Source: Nocardia cyriacigeorgica
GTDB lineage: Bacteria; Actinomycetota; Actinomycetes; Mycobacteriales; Mycobacteriaceae
NCBI RefSeq assembly: GCF_029868385.1
Contig: NZ_JARWNX010000061.1
Coordinates: forward strand, 186,001 to 250,000
Reading direction: 5' to 3'
DNA length: 64,000 bases
Part shown: positions 46,419 through 53,591 of the stretch, in pieces
How the letters are laid out: each line of letters begins with the position of its first letter
Numbering within the stretch: the stretch's first letter is position 1
Position numbers and translations under genes: made by a program
The notes under the pieces: generated by a model
The model's input: only the letters and a program-made list of their open reading frames with translations
Told to the model about the DNA's origin: nothing
The model's database searches: none

Positions 46419-48680
46419 TCAGGACGCGACCGGAAGCTTGTGCGCCGCTGAGGAATCCGCTGTGTTCCCGGCACTGCCCAGCACCGCCGTCGGGCGCAGA
46501 TCCAGACGACGCAGCAGCTGGGCGTTGATCGCGACCACCACCGTCGACGCCGACATGAGCAGCGCACCCACCTCCATCGGCAGGGTGAATCCCCACGGCG
46601 CGAGCACACCGGCGGCCAGCGGTACCGAGATCAGGTTGTATCCGGCTGCCCAGCTGAGGTTTTGGATCATCTTGCGGTAGGTGGCGCGCGAGAGTGCCAT
46701 CACCGACAGCACCGAGCGTGGATCGTCACCGGCCAGCACCACACCGGCCGAGGCGATGGCGACGTCGGTGCCCGCGCCGATGGCCAGACCCACATCGGCC
46801 TGGGCGAGGGCGGGTGCGTCGTTGACGCCGTCGCCGACCATGGCGACGGTCCGTCCCGCCGATTGCAGTGCCTGGACCTTCGCGCCCTTGTCCTGTGGGA
46901 GGACACCGGCGAAGACCTCGTCGATCCCGAGCCGCCGCGCGACCGAATGCGCGACGGGAGCGGCGTCGCCGGTGATCATGGCGACGTGCACGCCGCGCTC
47001 GTGGAGCGCGTCGACGGCCTGCCGGGATTCGGGGCGGATCTCGTCGGCGAGGGCGAGGGCGCCGACCACCGCGCCGTCGCGGATCACATGCAGCACCGTG
47101 GCGCCCTGCGCCGCCCAGGCGGCGGATTCGGGGAGTTCCGGTAGCCCGTGCTCGTCCAGCATGCCGGGACCGCCGACGCTGACCGTCGAGCCGTCGACGC
47201 GTGCGGTCACGCCGACACCGTTGCGTGCCGTGAAATCCGTCGCGGCCGCCACGGCGGTCCCGCGCTGTTCGGCGGCGCCGACGATGGCGCGCCCGAGTGG
47301 GTGTTCGCTGTCGCCTTCGACCGCCGCCGCCACAGCGATCACCTGGTTCGCGTCGTATCCGGAGGTGCCCGCGGCGTCGATCACCGCGGGCTCGCCCTTG
47401 GTCAGGGTGCCCGTCTTGTCGAACAGCACGGCGTCGACGGTGCGCATGGCTTCCAGCGAGCGACGATCGGTGATCAACACCCCCGCCTCGGCCGCGCGTT
47501 CGGTCGCAATGGACACGACCAACGGGATGGCCAGTCCGAGCGCGTGCGGGCAGGCGATGACCAGCACGGTGATGGTGCGGGTGACGGCGGCGTCCGGTTC
47601 GCCGAGGGCGAGCCAGACCGTCGCGGTGATCGCGGCGGCGCCCGCCGCGAACCAGAACAGCCAGCCCGCCGCGCGATCGGCGAGCACCTGTGCGCGTGAG
47701 GTGGAGTTCTGCGCTTCGCTGACCAGCCGCTGGATTCCGGCCAGCGCGGTGTCGGCGCCGACGGCCGTGACGCGCACCCGCAGCGCGGAATCGGTGGTGA
47801 CGGTGCCCGCGACCACCCGATCGCCCGGCGCGCGCCGCACCGCGACGGATTCACCGGTGATCATGGATTCGTCCACATCGGCCGCACCGGATTCGACGAC
47901 ACCATCGGCGGGCACCCGTCCGCCGGGTCGCACGACCACGAGATCACCTTCGGCCAGCTCGGTGACCGCGACGGTGCTGATCGCGTCGCCCTCGACCCGC
48001 TCGGCCTCGTCGGGCAGCAGCGCGGCCAGCGATTCCAGCGCGCTCGACGCCTGCCCCAGCGACCGCATCTCGATCCAATGCCCGAGCAGCATGATCACGA
48101 TGAGCAGCGCCAGCTCCCACCAGAAGTCCAGCTCATGCGACAGGATGCCGAGCACCGCACCCCACGACGCCAGAAACGCGACCGTGATGGCCAGCGCGAT
48201 CAACAGCATCATTCCCGGCTGCCTGGCCCGGATCTCACCGACCGCACCGGTCAGGAACGGCCGCCCACCCCAGACGTACATGACCGTCCCCAGCACCGGC
48301 GAAATCCAAGTGATCGGCCCGCTGTGCGGCAGCTCGTATCCGATCAGGTCCGCGAACATGGCATTGGCCGCGACCACCGGCACCGCCAGGACCAGCATGA
48401 TCCAGAACAGGCGCCGGAACTGGGCCACGTGATCACCGTGTCCGGCGTGCTCTGCGTGCCCCGCATGATCACCGTGCGCTGCGTGCCCGGCGTGCCCGGC
48501 GTGATCACCGTGCCCCGCTTGACCGGCATGTCCTACATGCCCGCCGGGCCCTGCGTGACCAGCATGTCCTGCATGATCACCGGGCCCTGCGTGACCACCC
48601 TGACCAGCATGACCGGCAGCGTGACCGACGTGGTCGTGTTCGGCGTGATGGTCCTGATGCGATCCGCGCTCGGAGCCCAT
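46419..48680 (-). CDS. copB: P1B-3-type copper-exporting ATPase (CopB-like)
   Basis: A 753-residue heavy-metal P-type ATPase. A His-rich N-terminal tail of about 100 residues (HAGH and GDHAGH units) replaces the CxxC domains. The channel motif is CPH (VIACPHALG), with YNLISVPLA and LLMSASTVVVAINAQ in the last helices; CPH plus the MSxST signature marks the P1B-3 subgroup, which exports Cu(II) and Ag(I). The phosphorylation site DKTGTLT, TGES and GDGVNDAPAL are intact. ATG 48680 was chosen since the His-rich tail starts right after it; its ribosome site is weak. A copper operator lies 11-25 bases before the start. The stop of the MFS exporter gene is 22 bases away on the opposite strand. Confidence 0.9.
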   Translation of the reverse strand: MGSERGSHQDHHAEHDHVGHAAGHAGQGGHAGPGDHAGHAGHAGPGGHVGHAGQAGHGDHAGHAGHAAHGDHAGHAEHAGHGDHVAQFRRLFWIMLVLAVPVVAANAMFADLIGYELPHSGPITWISPVLGTVMYVWGGRPFLTGAVGEIRARQPGMMLLIALAITVAFLASWGAVLGILSHELDFWWELALLIVIMLLGHWIEMRSLGQASSALESLAALLPDEAERVEGDAISTVAVTELAEGDLVVVRPGGRVPADGVVESGAADVDESMITGESVAVRRAPGDRVVAGTVTTDSALRVRVTAVGADTALAGIQRLVSEAQNSTSRAQVLADRAAGWLFWFAAGAAAITATVWLALGEPDAAVTRTITVLVIACPHALGLAIPLVVSIATERAAEAGVLITDRRSLEAMRTVDAVLFDKTGTLTKGEPAVIDAAGTSGYDANQVIAVAAAVEGDSEHPLGRAIVGAAEQRGTAVAAATDFTARNGVGVTARVDGSTVSVGGPGMLDEHGLPELPESAAWAAQGATVLHVIRDGAVVGALALADEIRPESRQAVDALHERGVHVAMITGDAAPVAHSVARRLGIDEVFAGVLPQDKGAKVQALQSAGRTVAMVGDGVNDAPALAQADVGLAIGAGTDVAIASAGVVLAGDDPRSVLSVMALSRATYRKMIQNLSWAAGYNLISVPLAAGVLAPWGFTLPMEVGALLMSASTVVVAINAQLLRRLDLRPTAVLGSAGNTADSSAAHKLPVAS

Positions 48681-48690
48681 ACCCAGATGG

Positions 48691-48705
48691 TACCCATCCG
48701 GGGTA
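48691..48705. promoter_or_regulatory. Copper-responsive operator (TACCC-N5-GGGTA) before copB
   Basis: TACCC-ATCCG-GGGTA matches the mycobacterial RicR motif exactly. It lies 11-25 bases before the copB ATG, overlapping the expected ribosome-site region or the start of the transcript, and matches the operator at 40764. No ricR/csoR gene is in the window. Confidence 0.75.
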
Positions 48706-48801
48706 TTACGATCGCTCGCCTCGCTGACCGGTCGAAACACGAAGAGGCAATCAGACCGTTCCCGTCCGATTGACCGATGCGGCACCGGGTACGCGCCAAC
48801 C

Positions 48802-48918
48802 ATGGAACTACTCGTGATCATCGCAATCCCAGTGCTGGTCGCGGCGGTCATCATCTACCGCAAGGCGACCGGAAAACGTCCGAACGCACCGCTGACACCG
48901 GACAACGACGGTGAGTAG
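48802..48918 (+). CDS. Single-helix small membrane protein (38 aa)
   Basis: A 38-codon frame: MELLVIIAIPVLVAAVIIYRKATGKRPNAP and a polar end. The first 20 residues form a clear membrane helix followed by a basic cytoplasmic tail. It is divergent from copB, and its stop is seven bases before the next small membrane-protein gene, so the two may form one unit. No family is recognised; coding nature rests on the membrane-helix pattern and the tight arrangement. Confidence 0.5.
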   Translation: MELLVIIAIPVLVAAVIIYRKATGKRPNAPLTPDNDGE

Positions 48919-48925
48919 GCCTGCC

Positions 48926-49156
48926 ATGACATCTATGGATCCCGATCCGTCCCGCATTCCCGATCTCGAACCGGGCGGCGGTGTAGCACCGGGCGCCACG
49001 CCGCCCGATACCGCCCAGACCTCCGGGCTGTCGGCGCCGGAACCCGACACCCGCCACCATTTCCCGCTCACCGGCGTCGCCGCAATCGTCGTGACCGCGC
49101 TCGTCGTCGGCCTGTTCATCGTGGTGGCGGTGGTGCTGCTGATCTCGCTCGGATAG
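48926..49156 (+). CDS. DUF6480-like small membrane protein (76 aa)
   Basis: A 76-residue protein with a polar N-terminal half (DPDPSRIPDLEPGGGVAPGATPP) and one C-terminal membrane helix (VAAIVVTALVVGLFIVVAVVLLI). The DPDP...DLEPGGGV..G.TPP pattern is the one I associate with DUF6480 proteins of actinobacteria, which have no known function. ATG 48926 is preceded by GAGTAGG; a GTG at 48911 is possible but overlaps the previous stop. Confidence 0.65.
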   Translation: MTSMDPDPSRIPDLEPGGGVAPGATPPDTAQTSGLSAPEPDTRHHFPLTGVAAIVVTALVVGLFIVVAVVLLISLG

Positions 49157-49210
49157 CCGGGCACCGACAGCGCGCACACGACCACATCGGCACGATCAGG
49201 AGGAGGCAGT

Positions 49211-50176
49211 ATGCAGATCGGCTACAAGCTGGCGGCGGAATCGTTCGGCCCGAACGAGCTGATCCGCCAAGCCGTCCGCGCCGAGGCCGCGGGCTTCGAT
49301 TTCGTGGAGATGAGCGACCACTTCCATCCGTGGCTGGACAACCAGGGCCACTCCTGTTTCGCCTGGACCGCGCTGGGCGCCATCGCGGCCCGCACCGACC
49401 GGATCGGGATCGCCACCGGTGTCACCTGCCCGATCCTGCGCTATCACCCGGCGATCGTGGCGCAGGCCGCGGCGACCCTCGCGCTGATCTCGGACGGACG
49501 ATTCACCCTCGGCGTCGGCTCCGGTGAACGGCTCAACGAGCATGTCGTCGGCCGCGAGTTCCCGCCGATCGCGGTGCGGCAGGCGATGTTGCGGGAGGCG
49601 CTGGAGATCATCCGGTTGCTGTGGTGCGGCGGGTACCGGTCCTATGACGGCAGATATCTGTCGGTATCGGACGCCCGGGTGTTCGACCTGCCCGAGAACC
49701 CACCGCCCATCGCGGTTGCCGCCGGAGGTCGCGAGGCAGCGCGGATCGCCGGTGAACTCGGCGATGGACTGTTCGCCACCGGGCCCGAAGCGCGACTGGT
49801 CGACGACTATCGCGCCGCGGGCGGCACCGGACCGCGCTACGCCGAGGTCGGCATGGCATGGGCGCCCGATGAGCAGACCGCCGCCGAAGCCGCGCACGAG
49901 ACCACCCGTTGGGCGGTGACCGGATGGAAGGTGATGAGCGAGCTGCCGAATCCGGTGAACTTCGCCGCGGCCACCACCACCGTGCGCGTCGACGACATCC
50001 GCGCGGCCATGGCCTGCGGCCCCGACCCCGCCCGTTATCTGGCCACCGCCCAGGACTACGTGGACGCGGGCTACGACCATCTCGTGATGCAGAACGCCGG
50101 GCCCGACCCCGACGGATTTCTCGACTTCTACCAGCGTGAACTCGATAAACCGATGCGTGAACTCGTCGCGAAGTGA
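49211..50176 (+). CDS. F420-dependent LLM-class oxidoreductase (G6PDH-like family)
   Basis: A 321-residue luciferase-like monooxygenase-fold protein of the F420-dependent glucose-6-phosphate dehydrogenase-related family. Typical elements are IGYKLAAESFGPNELIRQAVRAEAAGFDFVEMSDHFHPW, GVTCPILRYHPAIVAQAAATLALISDGRFTLGVGSGERLNEHVVG, and the C-terminal YDHLVMQNAGPDPDGFLDFY. His-containing SDHFHPW and the GxGSGExLNE loop bind F420 and substrate. Start ATG 49211 has AGGAGGAGG upstream. The substrate is not clear; it is related to but not identical with Fgd1. Confidence 0.88.
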   Translation: MQIGYKLAAESFGPNELIRQAVRAEAAGFDFVEMSDHFHPWLDNQGHSCFAWTALGAIAARTDRIGIATGVTCPILRYHPAIVAQAAATLALISDGRFTLGVGSGERLNEHVVGREFPPIAVRQAMLREALEIIRLLWCGGYRSYDGRYLSVSDARVFDLPENPPPIAVAAGGREAARIAGELGDGLFATGPEARLVDDYRAAGGTGPRYAEVGMAWAPDEQTAAEAAHETTRWAVTGWKVMSELPNPVNFAAATTTVRVDDIRAAMACGPDPARYLATAQDYVDAGYDHLVMQNAGPDPDGFLDFYQRELDKPMRELVAK

Positions 50177-50195
50177 TCCGGTCGTCCGAACCGCT

Positions 50196-50220
50196 GATTG
50201 CGTACGCGCGCGCCGGGTAT
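50196..50220 (+). promoter_or_regulatory. SigF/SigB-like promoter
   Basis: GATT-N15-GGGTAT at 50196-50220 agrees with the mycobacterial SigF pattern GTTT-N15-17-GGGTAT except for one -35 base. It lies 26 bases before the AUG of the small basic protein gene, just ahead of its AGGAGG site. Confidence 0.55.
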
Positions 50221-50245
50221 ACGTCCCGCAGACAGGAGGTGTGTC

Positions 50246-50572
50246 ATGCCGAAGGAATGGACCGACAAACAGGAACGGCAGTACGAACACATCAAGGATT
50301 CGGCCGAGGACCGCGGTGCGGGCACCAAACGGGCGAAGGAAATCGCCGCGCGCACCGTCAACAAGAATCGCGCCCAGTCGGGCCAGTCCAAGACCGCGAG
50401 CCGCTCATCCACCCATGACGTCTCACCACAGCATCGCGGCGGTAAGCGCTCGCACAGCGGATCGCAGGGCCCCACCCGTGACCAGCTGTACAACGAAGCA
50501 CGTCAGCGCAATATCGAGGGCCGCTCGAAGATGAACAAGGCGCAGCTGGCCCGAGCGCTCGGCCGGTCGTAG
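50246..50572 (+). CDS. Small basic stress-type protein (plasmid-stabilisation-like)
   Basis: A 108-residue, strongly basic hydrophilic protein: MPKEWTDKQERQYEHIKDSAEDRG, a Ser/Thr/Gln-rich middle, and a C-terminal Rho-N-like segment (TRDQLYNEARQRNIEGRSKMNKAQLARALGR) probably for nucleic acid binding. Such proteins are annotated as plasmid stabilisation or Rho-N proteins in actinobacteria, with no experimental role known to me. The ribosome site AGGAGG is ideal. A SigF-like promoter precedes it, and it lies beside the sigF operon, so stress induction is likely. Confidence 0.75.
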   Translation: MPKEWTDKQERQYEHIKDSAEDRGAGTKRAKEIAARTVNKNRAQSGQSKTASRSSTHDVSPQHRGGKRSHSGSQGPTRDQLYNEARQRNIEGRSKMNKAQLARALGRS

Positions 50573-50577
50573 CTCCG

Positions 50578-50778
50578 ATGAGCGCCACCGACCAGCTTGC
50601 CCATCCGGATCGCCCGCTCGAACCCGATCCGGTGCCACCACCACCGCCGCCGCATCCGGTGCCGGAACCGGAGCCGGTGCCGCCTGCTCCGCAGCCGGGT
50701 GATCCGCCCACCCCGCCGATTCCGCCACCACCGGACCCTGGTCCGACACCGGACCCGATACCACCGACGCCGGTCTGA
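50578..50778 (+). CDS. Proline-rich small protein (66 aa)
   Basis: A 66-residue frame of which over 40% is proline, with alternating PEP and PDP units (PHPVPEPEPVPPAPQPGDPP). It starts five bases after the stop of the basic protein gene, so would be co-transcribed. No signal peptide. Such composition can arise from GC-rich noise, but the frame starts at ATG and ends just before the convergent sigF gene; coding status is uncertain. Confidence 0.4.
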   Translation: MSATDQLAHPDRPLEPDPVPPPPPPHPVPEPEPVPPAPQPGDPPTPPIPPPPDPGPTPDPIPPTPV

Positions 50779-50792
50779 GCCGGGGCGGTCCG

Positions 50793-51602
50793 TCAGTCGC
50801 CCATCGCCTGTTCCCGCAACCGGTCGAGGGTGCGGGACAGGATCCGTGACACGTGCATCTGCGAGACACCGAGCCGCTCGGCGATTTCGTGCTGGGTCAG
50901 AGAGTCGAAGAACCGCAGCCGGAGCATGAGCTGTTCCCGTTCGGGAAGTTCGGCGATATAGGGCTGCACGGCCAGATAGTCCTCGACGTAGCGGTAGGAC
51001 GGTTCCTCGGCGCCGAGGGTTTCACTCACCGGCGCGTTCTCGGCGTCATCGCCGGTCACCGTGTCGATCGAGGAACTCTGATAGGCGTTGCCTGCGATCA
51101 ACGCCTGGGTGATCTCGACCAGATCCACCTGAAGTTCGGCCGCCAGCTCCCTGGCTCTCGGCATCCGGCCCAACCGCTGCACCAGCTTGTCGGTGGCGGG
51201 CCCGATGCCGCGCTGGATCTCCTTGACCCGCCGCGGCACCCGCACCGACCAGGTGTTGTCCCGGAAATATCGGCGGACCTCCCCCATGATGGTCGGCACC
51301 GCGAACGACAGGAACGAGGTCCCGCGCGTCACATCGAACCGGTCCACCGCGTGTAGTAGTCCCACCCGCGCCACTTGCAGCAGATCCTCGAACATTTCAC
51401 CGCGCCCGGCGAATTTGCGGGCGATGTGTTCGGCGAGCGGTAGACAGCGGTCGATCACCTCCGCGCGCATCGCGGTGCGGCGCGGATCGCTGTCGGGCAG
51501 GGACGCGAGTTTCTCCAGCAACGGCTCGATGTGGTCGTAGCTGTCCTGGCCCGGCGGGCGGCGCGCGGGTCGTGAATACGCCCGCGACCGCTCAGCTGCC
51601 AT
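50793..51602 (-). CDS. sigF: SigF/SigB-family RNA polymerase sigma factor
   Basis: A 269-residue group-3 sigma factor. Region 2 reads RKFAGRGEMFEDLLQVARVGLLHAVDRFDVTRGTSFLSFAVPTIMGEVRRYFRD, region 3 DKLVQRLGRMPRARELAAEL, and region 4 EREQLMLRLRFFDSLTQHEIAERLGVSQMHVSRILSRTL. This is the pattern of mycobacterial SigF and Bacillus SigB, which direct general stress transcription. Its start overlaps the end of rsbW by 11 bases, so the two are coupled. The promoter before rsbW (52103-52127) is of the type the factor recognises, giving positive self-control, with RsbW holding it inactive until a stress signal. Confidence 0.93.
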   Translation of the reverse strand: MAAERSRAYSRPARRPPGQDSYDHIEPLLEKLASLPDSDPRRTAMRAEVIDRCLPLAEHIARKFAGRGEMFEDLLQVARVGLLHAVDRFDVTRGTSFLSFAVPTIMGEVRRYFRDNTWSVRVPRRVKEIQRGIGPATDKLVQRLGRMPRARELAAELQVDLVEITQALIAGNAYQSSSIDTVTGDDAENAPVSETLGAEEPSYRYVEDYLAVQPYIAELPEREQLMLRLRFFDSLTQHEIAERLGVSQMHVSRILSRTLDRLREQAMGD

Positions 51603-52059
51603 CAGGTCTGCCGTTTCCGTCGGGACTGCCCCTGCCGTCGGAACCGCCGCGCACCCAGGTGAACCGGGCCGTGGTCGGGTATCCGCCCGCGACGTCGTCG
51701 AAGGGCCGCTGCTCGGTCGCGATGGATTCGGTCAGGGTGCGCACGATATGCCAACCGAAGCTGTGCCGGTCACCGACCGATTCGGTCGCCGCGATCGACG
51801 ATACGGCGACACTCATGCGGTCGTCCCCATAGGTGAACTCGCAGGTCAGTTCCGATCCGGGTACCGCGTCCAGGATCAGCGAGGTCGCCACCTCGTCGAG
51901 CGCGAGCCGGATATCGGTGACCTCGTCGAGTGCGAAGTCGGCGATCAACGACACCGTTTCGGCCAGCGCCCGCAACATCAGCAACTGTTCGAGCTGCGCG
52001 GGTAACCGGACTCCCACCGTCGTAGTGCCTGTGGCTGTGCGGGATATGTGCTCGGTCAT
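51592..52059 (-). CDS. rsbW: Anti-sigma factor RsbW (GHKL ATPase-like)
   Basis: A 155-residue anti-sigma factor of the RsbW/UsfX type, matching the form I know from mycobacteria (DIRLALDEVATSLI, then SFGWHIVRTLTE). The N-box asparagine of GHKL kinases, which holds Mg-ATP, is not in its usual place: the box reads DEVATSLI. Mycobacterial RsbW has the same feature, so kinase activity may be weak and regulation may depend on binding alone. ATG 52059 has GAGGTGG upstream. It is followed directly by sigF, its target. A STAS antagonist gene lies upstream. Confidence 0.88.
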   Translation of the reverse strand: MTEHISRTATGTTTVGVRLPAQLEQLLMLRALAETVSLIADFALDEVTDIRLALDEVATSLILDAVPGSELTCEFTYGDDRMSVAVSSIAATESVGDRHSFGWHIVRTLTESIATEQRPFDDVAGGYPTTARFTWVRGGSDGRGSPDGNGRPDGS

Positions 52060-52102
52060 GCCCACCACCTCGGTCCGCCCTGATCCGGTGTCATCTGCTC
52101 GC

Positions 52103-52127
52103 GTACCCGGCCCGGCCCGCGCGAAAC
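52103..52127 (-). promoter_or_regulatory. SigF-type promoter of the rsbW-sigF operon
   Basis: On the minus strand, GTTT-N15-GGGTAC at 52127-52103 is a near-perfect SigF promoter, 44 bases before the rsbW start. It implies self-activation of the operon. Confidence 0.75.
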
Positions 52128-52197
52128 GCCGGAGACGGTGTCGAGCGCGGGCTCGTCGACGCAGACCGACCGGCACCGGTGACGGCTCGCCGCGCGG

Positions 52198-52608
52198 TCA
52201 GGTGTCGAGGGCCTCCCGCAGGGTCGGATAGTGCTGGAACAGTGGCCGCACACCGGCCACCTCGAGTACTCGTTCGACGTCTTTTCGTCCGCTCACCAGG
52301 CGCAGATCACGTCCGCGTGCGGCCGCATCGACCTTCGCGGAGGCGAGCAGCGTGGCGGACCGGATACTCAGGAACGTGGCCGCGCGCAGATCGAGCACGA
52401 CGATCGGCCGGTCGGTGTGCAGGCATTTGCGCACCAGATCGTAGAAATCGTCGTACAGCGCGGCGTCGAGTTCACCCTCGACCCGAGCGACAGCGCAGCC
52501 ACCGTGCACGCCGTCCTGCCAACTCAACCGCCGGATATCGCAGCCGTGCTGCGGCCTCGCCAGCCGATGCAGCTGTTCGGCGATCTGATGTTCGGTCACC
52601 AATGACAT
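52198..52608 (-). CDS. STAS-domain anti-sigma factor antagonist
   Basis: A 136-residue protein with a STAS fold: GCAVARVEGELDAALYDDFYDLVRKCLHTDRPIVVLDLRAATFLSIRSATLL. In SpoIIAA/RsbV the segment after TF is a Asp-Ser-Ser/x-Gly motif carrying the phosphorylated serine; here it reads FLSIRSA, so the normal phospho-site is replaced by Ile. It may therefore bind RsbW regardless of phosphorylation, or use another control. ATG 52608 has AGGAGG upstream. It is on the same strand as rsbW-sigF, 138 bases away. Confidence 0.85.
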   Translation of the reverse strand: MSLVTEHQIAEQLHRLARPQHGCDIRRLSWQDGVHGGCAVARVEGELDAALYDDFYDLVRKCLHTDRPIVVLDLRAATFLSIRSATLLASAKVDAAARGRDLRLVSGRKDVERVLEVAGVRPLFQHYPTLREALDT

Positions 52609-52880
52609 CGAATCCTCCTGTGGGACAGGGGCTTCCGATCGGTTTCCGTGCTGTGGAGCAGCGGCCGGAACGAGGGACTCGGGAGACGATGTGCACAGTC
52701 GCCCCACGTCGGCGTTCCAGCTGTGAAACATGGTCGGCCGGGTCTCGACCTGGCACTATTCTGGCACGCGAACCGCACCCTGTCACCAGCTCGGGCCAGA
52801 ACCCGAGGTGACCACGACGCACGAGAGCGGTTGCCGGGCGCGATGCCGCGGCAACCGCTGTCGGTTACCACCGATTCGGG

Positions 52881-53132
52881 TCAGCGGGCCTCATCGCTTT
52901 GATGCGACTTCTGCCGCGCCTCGTCGAGATCGGCTTCACGGCGCTGCTTTTCGGCTTCGGCTTCCTTCTTCGCGGCTTCGCGCTGGGAGTCGGCCTTGTT
53001 CTGCTGTGCGCGGCCTTCGTCGCGCAGCTCATCGTTGCCGAGTACGGTTCCGGCGGTCTCCTTGACTCGGCCCTTCACGCCCTCGACAACGCCTTCGACG
53101 CCCTCGCGGGGACCGCTTGTGGACTCCGACAC
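52881..53132 (-). CDS. CsbD family stress protein
   Basis: An 83-residue CsbD-like protein: EGVVEGVKGRVKETAGTVLGNDELRDEGRAQQNKADSQREAAKKEA, the usual helical, Glu/Lys-rich pattern. CsbD proteins belong to SigB regulons; biochemical role unknown. GTG 53132 was preferred over GTG 53141 because GGAGG lies eight bases before it. A SigF-like promoter (53201-53177) precedes it, matching its place in the stress island. Confidence 0.85.
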   Translation of the reverse strand: MSESTSGPREGVEGVVEGVKGRVKETAGTVLGNDELRDEGRAQQNKADSQREAAKKEAEAEKQRREADLDEARQKSHQSDEAR

Positions 53133-53176
53133 GATAGTCACCTCCGTGTGATCGGTTCCTGCTGGACAGTCGCCGC

Positions 53177-53201
53177 ATACCCGGTCTCGGTGGTCTCAAT
53201 C
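53177..53201 (-). promoter_or_regulatory. SigF-like promoter before csbD-like gene
   Basis: Minus strand GATT-N15-GGGTAT at 53201-53177, the same form as at 50196, 45 bases before the csbD start. Confidence 0.5.
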
Positions 53202-53225
53202 GGAACCGGCACCACGGTCTCGATG

Positions 53226-53250
53226 GTTTACCGGTGGGCACGCCGGGTAG
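53226..53250 (+). promoter_or_regulatory. SigF-like promoter before zinc-ribbon gene
   Basis: GTTT-N15-GGGTAG on the plus strand, about 100 bases before the gene at 53350. The -35 matches exactly, and the -10 differs at the last base. Confidence 0.55.
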
Positions 53251-53349
53251 CGCCACCGTGACGGCGCACCCACCGCCGTCGTCACCCACGATCAAAACCG
53301 CCCGTGACGTGCGGACCATGCCCATCGAACAGGAAGAGGGCTGATCACC

Positions 53350-53583
53350 ATGGCGATCTGCGATACCTGCGGCAACGATTACGACAAGACCTTCACCGTC
53401 AGCAGGAACGGCAGCTCGTGGACGTTCGACAGCTTCGAATGCGCCGTGAGCGAACTCGCACCGACCTGCGCTCATTGCGGGTGCCGGGTGCTCGGCCATG
53501 GCGTCGAAGCCGCCGAGCAGACGTTCTGCTGTGCGCATTGCGCGCGCCGCGCCGGTCACGAATCACTCGTCGACCACGCCTGA
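53350..53583 (+). CDS. Small zinc-ribbon/metallothionein-like protein (77 aa)
   Basis: A 77-residue protein with eight cysteines in CDTCGNDY, FECA, CAHCGCRV and FCCAHCARR, plus histidines (HGVE, GHES). The spacing suits one or two zinc sites of the ribbon or treble-clef sort. Such proteins are annotated as prokaryotic metallothionein-like or hypothetical. ATG 53350 is preceded by GAGGGCTGATCACC. A SigF-like promoter upstream and its place beside sigF suggest stress induction; role unknown. Confidence 0.78.
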   Translation: MAICDTCGNDYDKTFTVSRNGSSWTFDSFECAVSELAPTCAHCGCRVLGHGVEAAEQTFCCAHCARRAGHESLVDHA

Positions 53584-53591
53584 GGCCCGGT

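Noticed and set aside
48440..48660. A cluster of imperfect short repeats resembling a repeat array
   Set aside because: It encodes the His/Gly-rich tail of the copper ATPase; repetition comes from HAGH-type codons.
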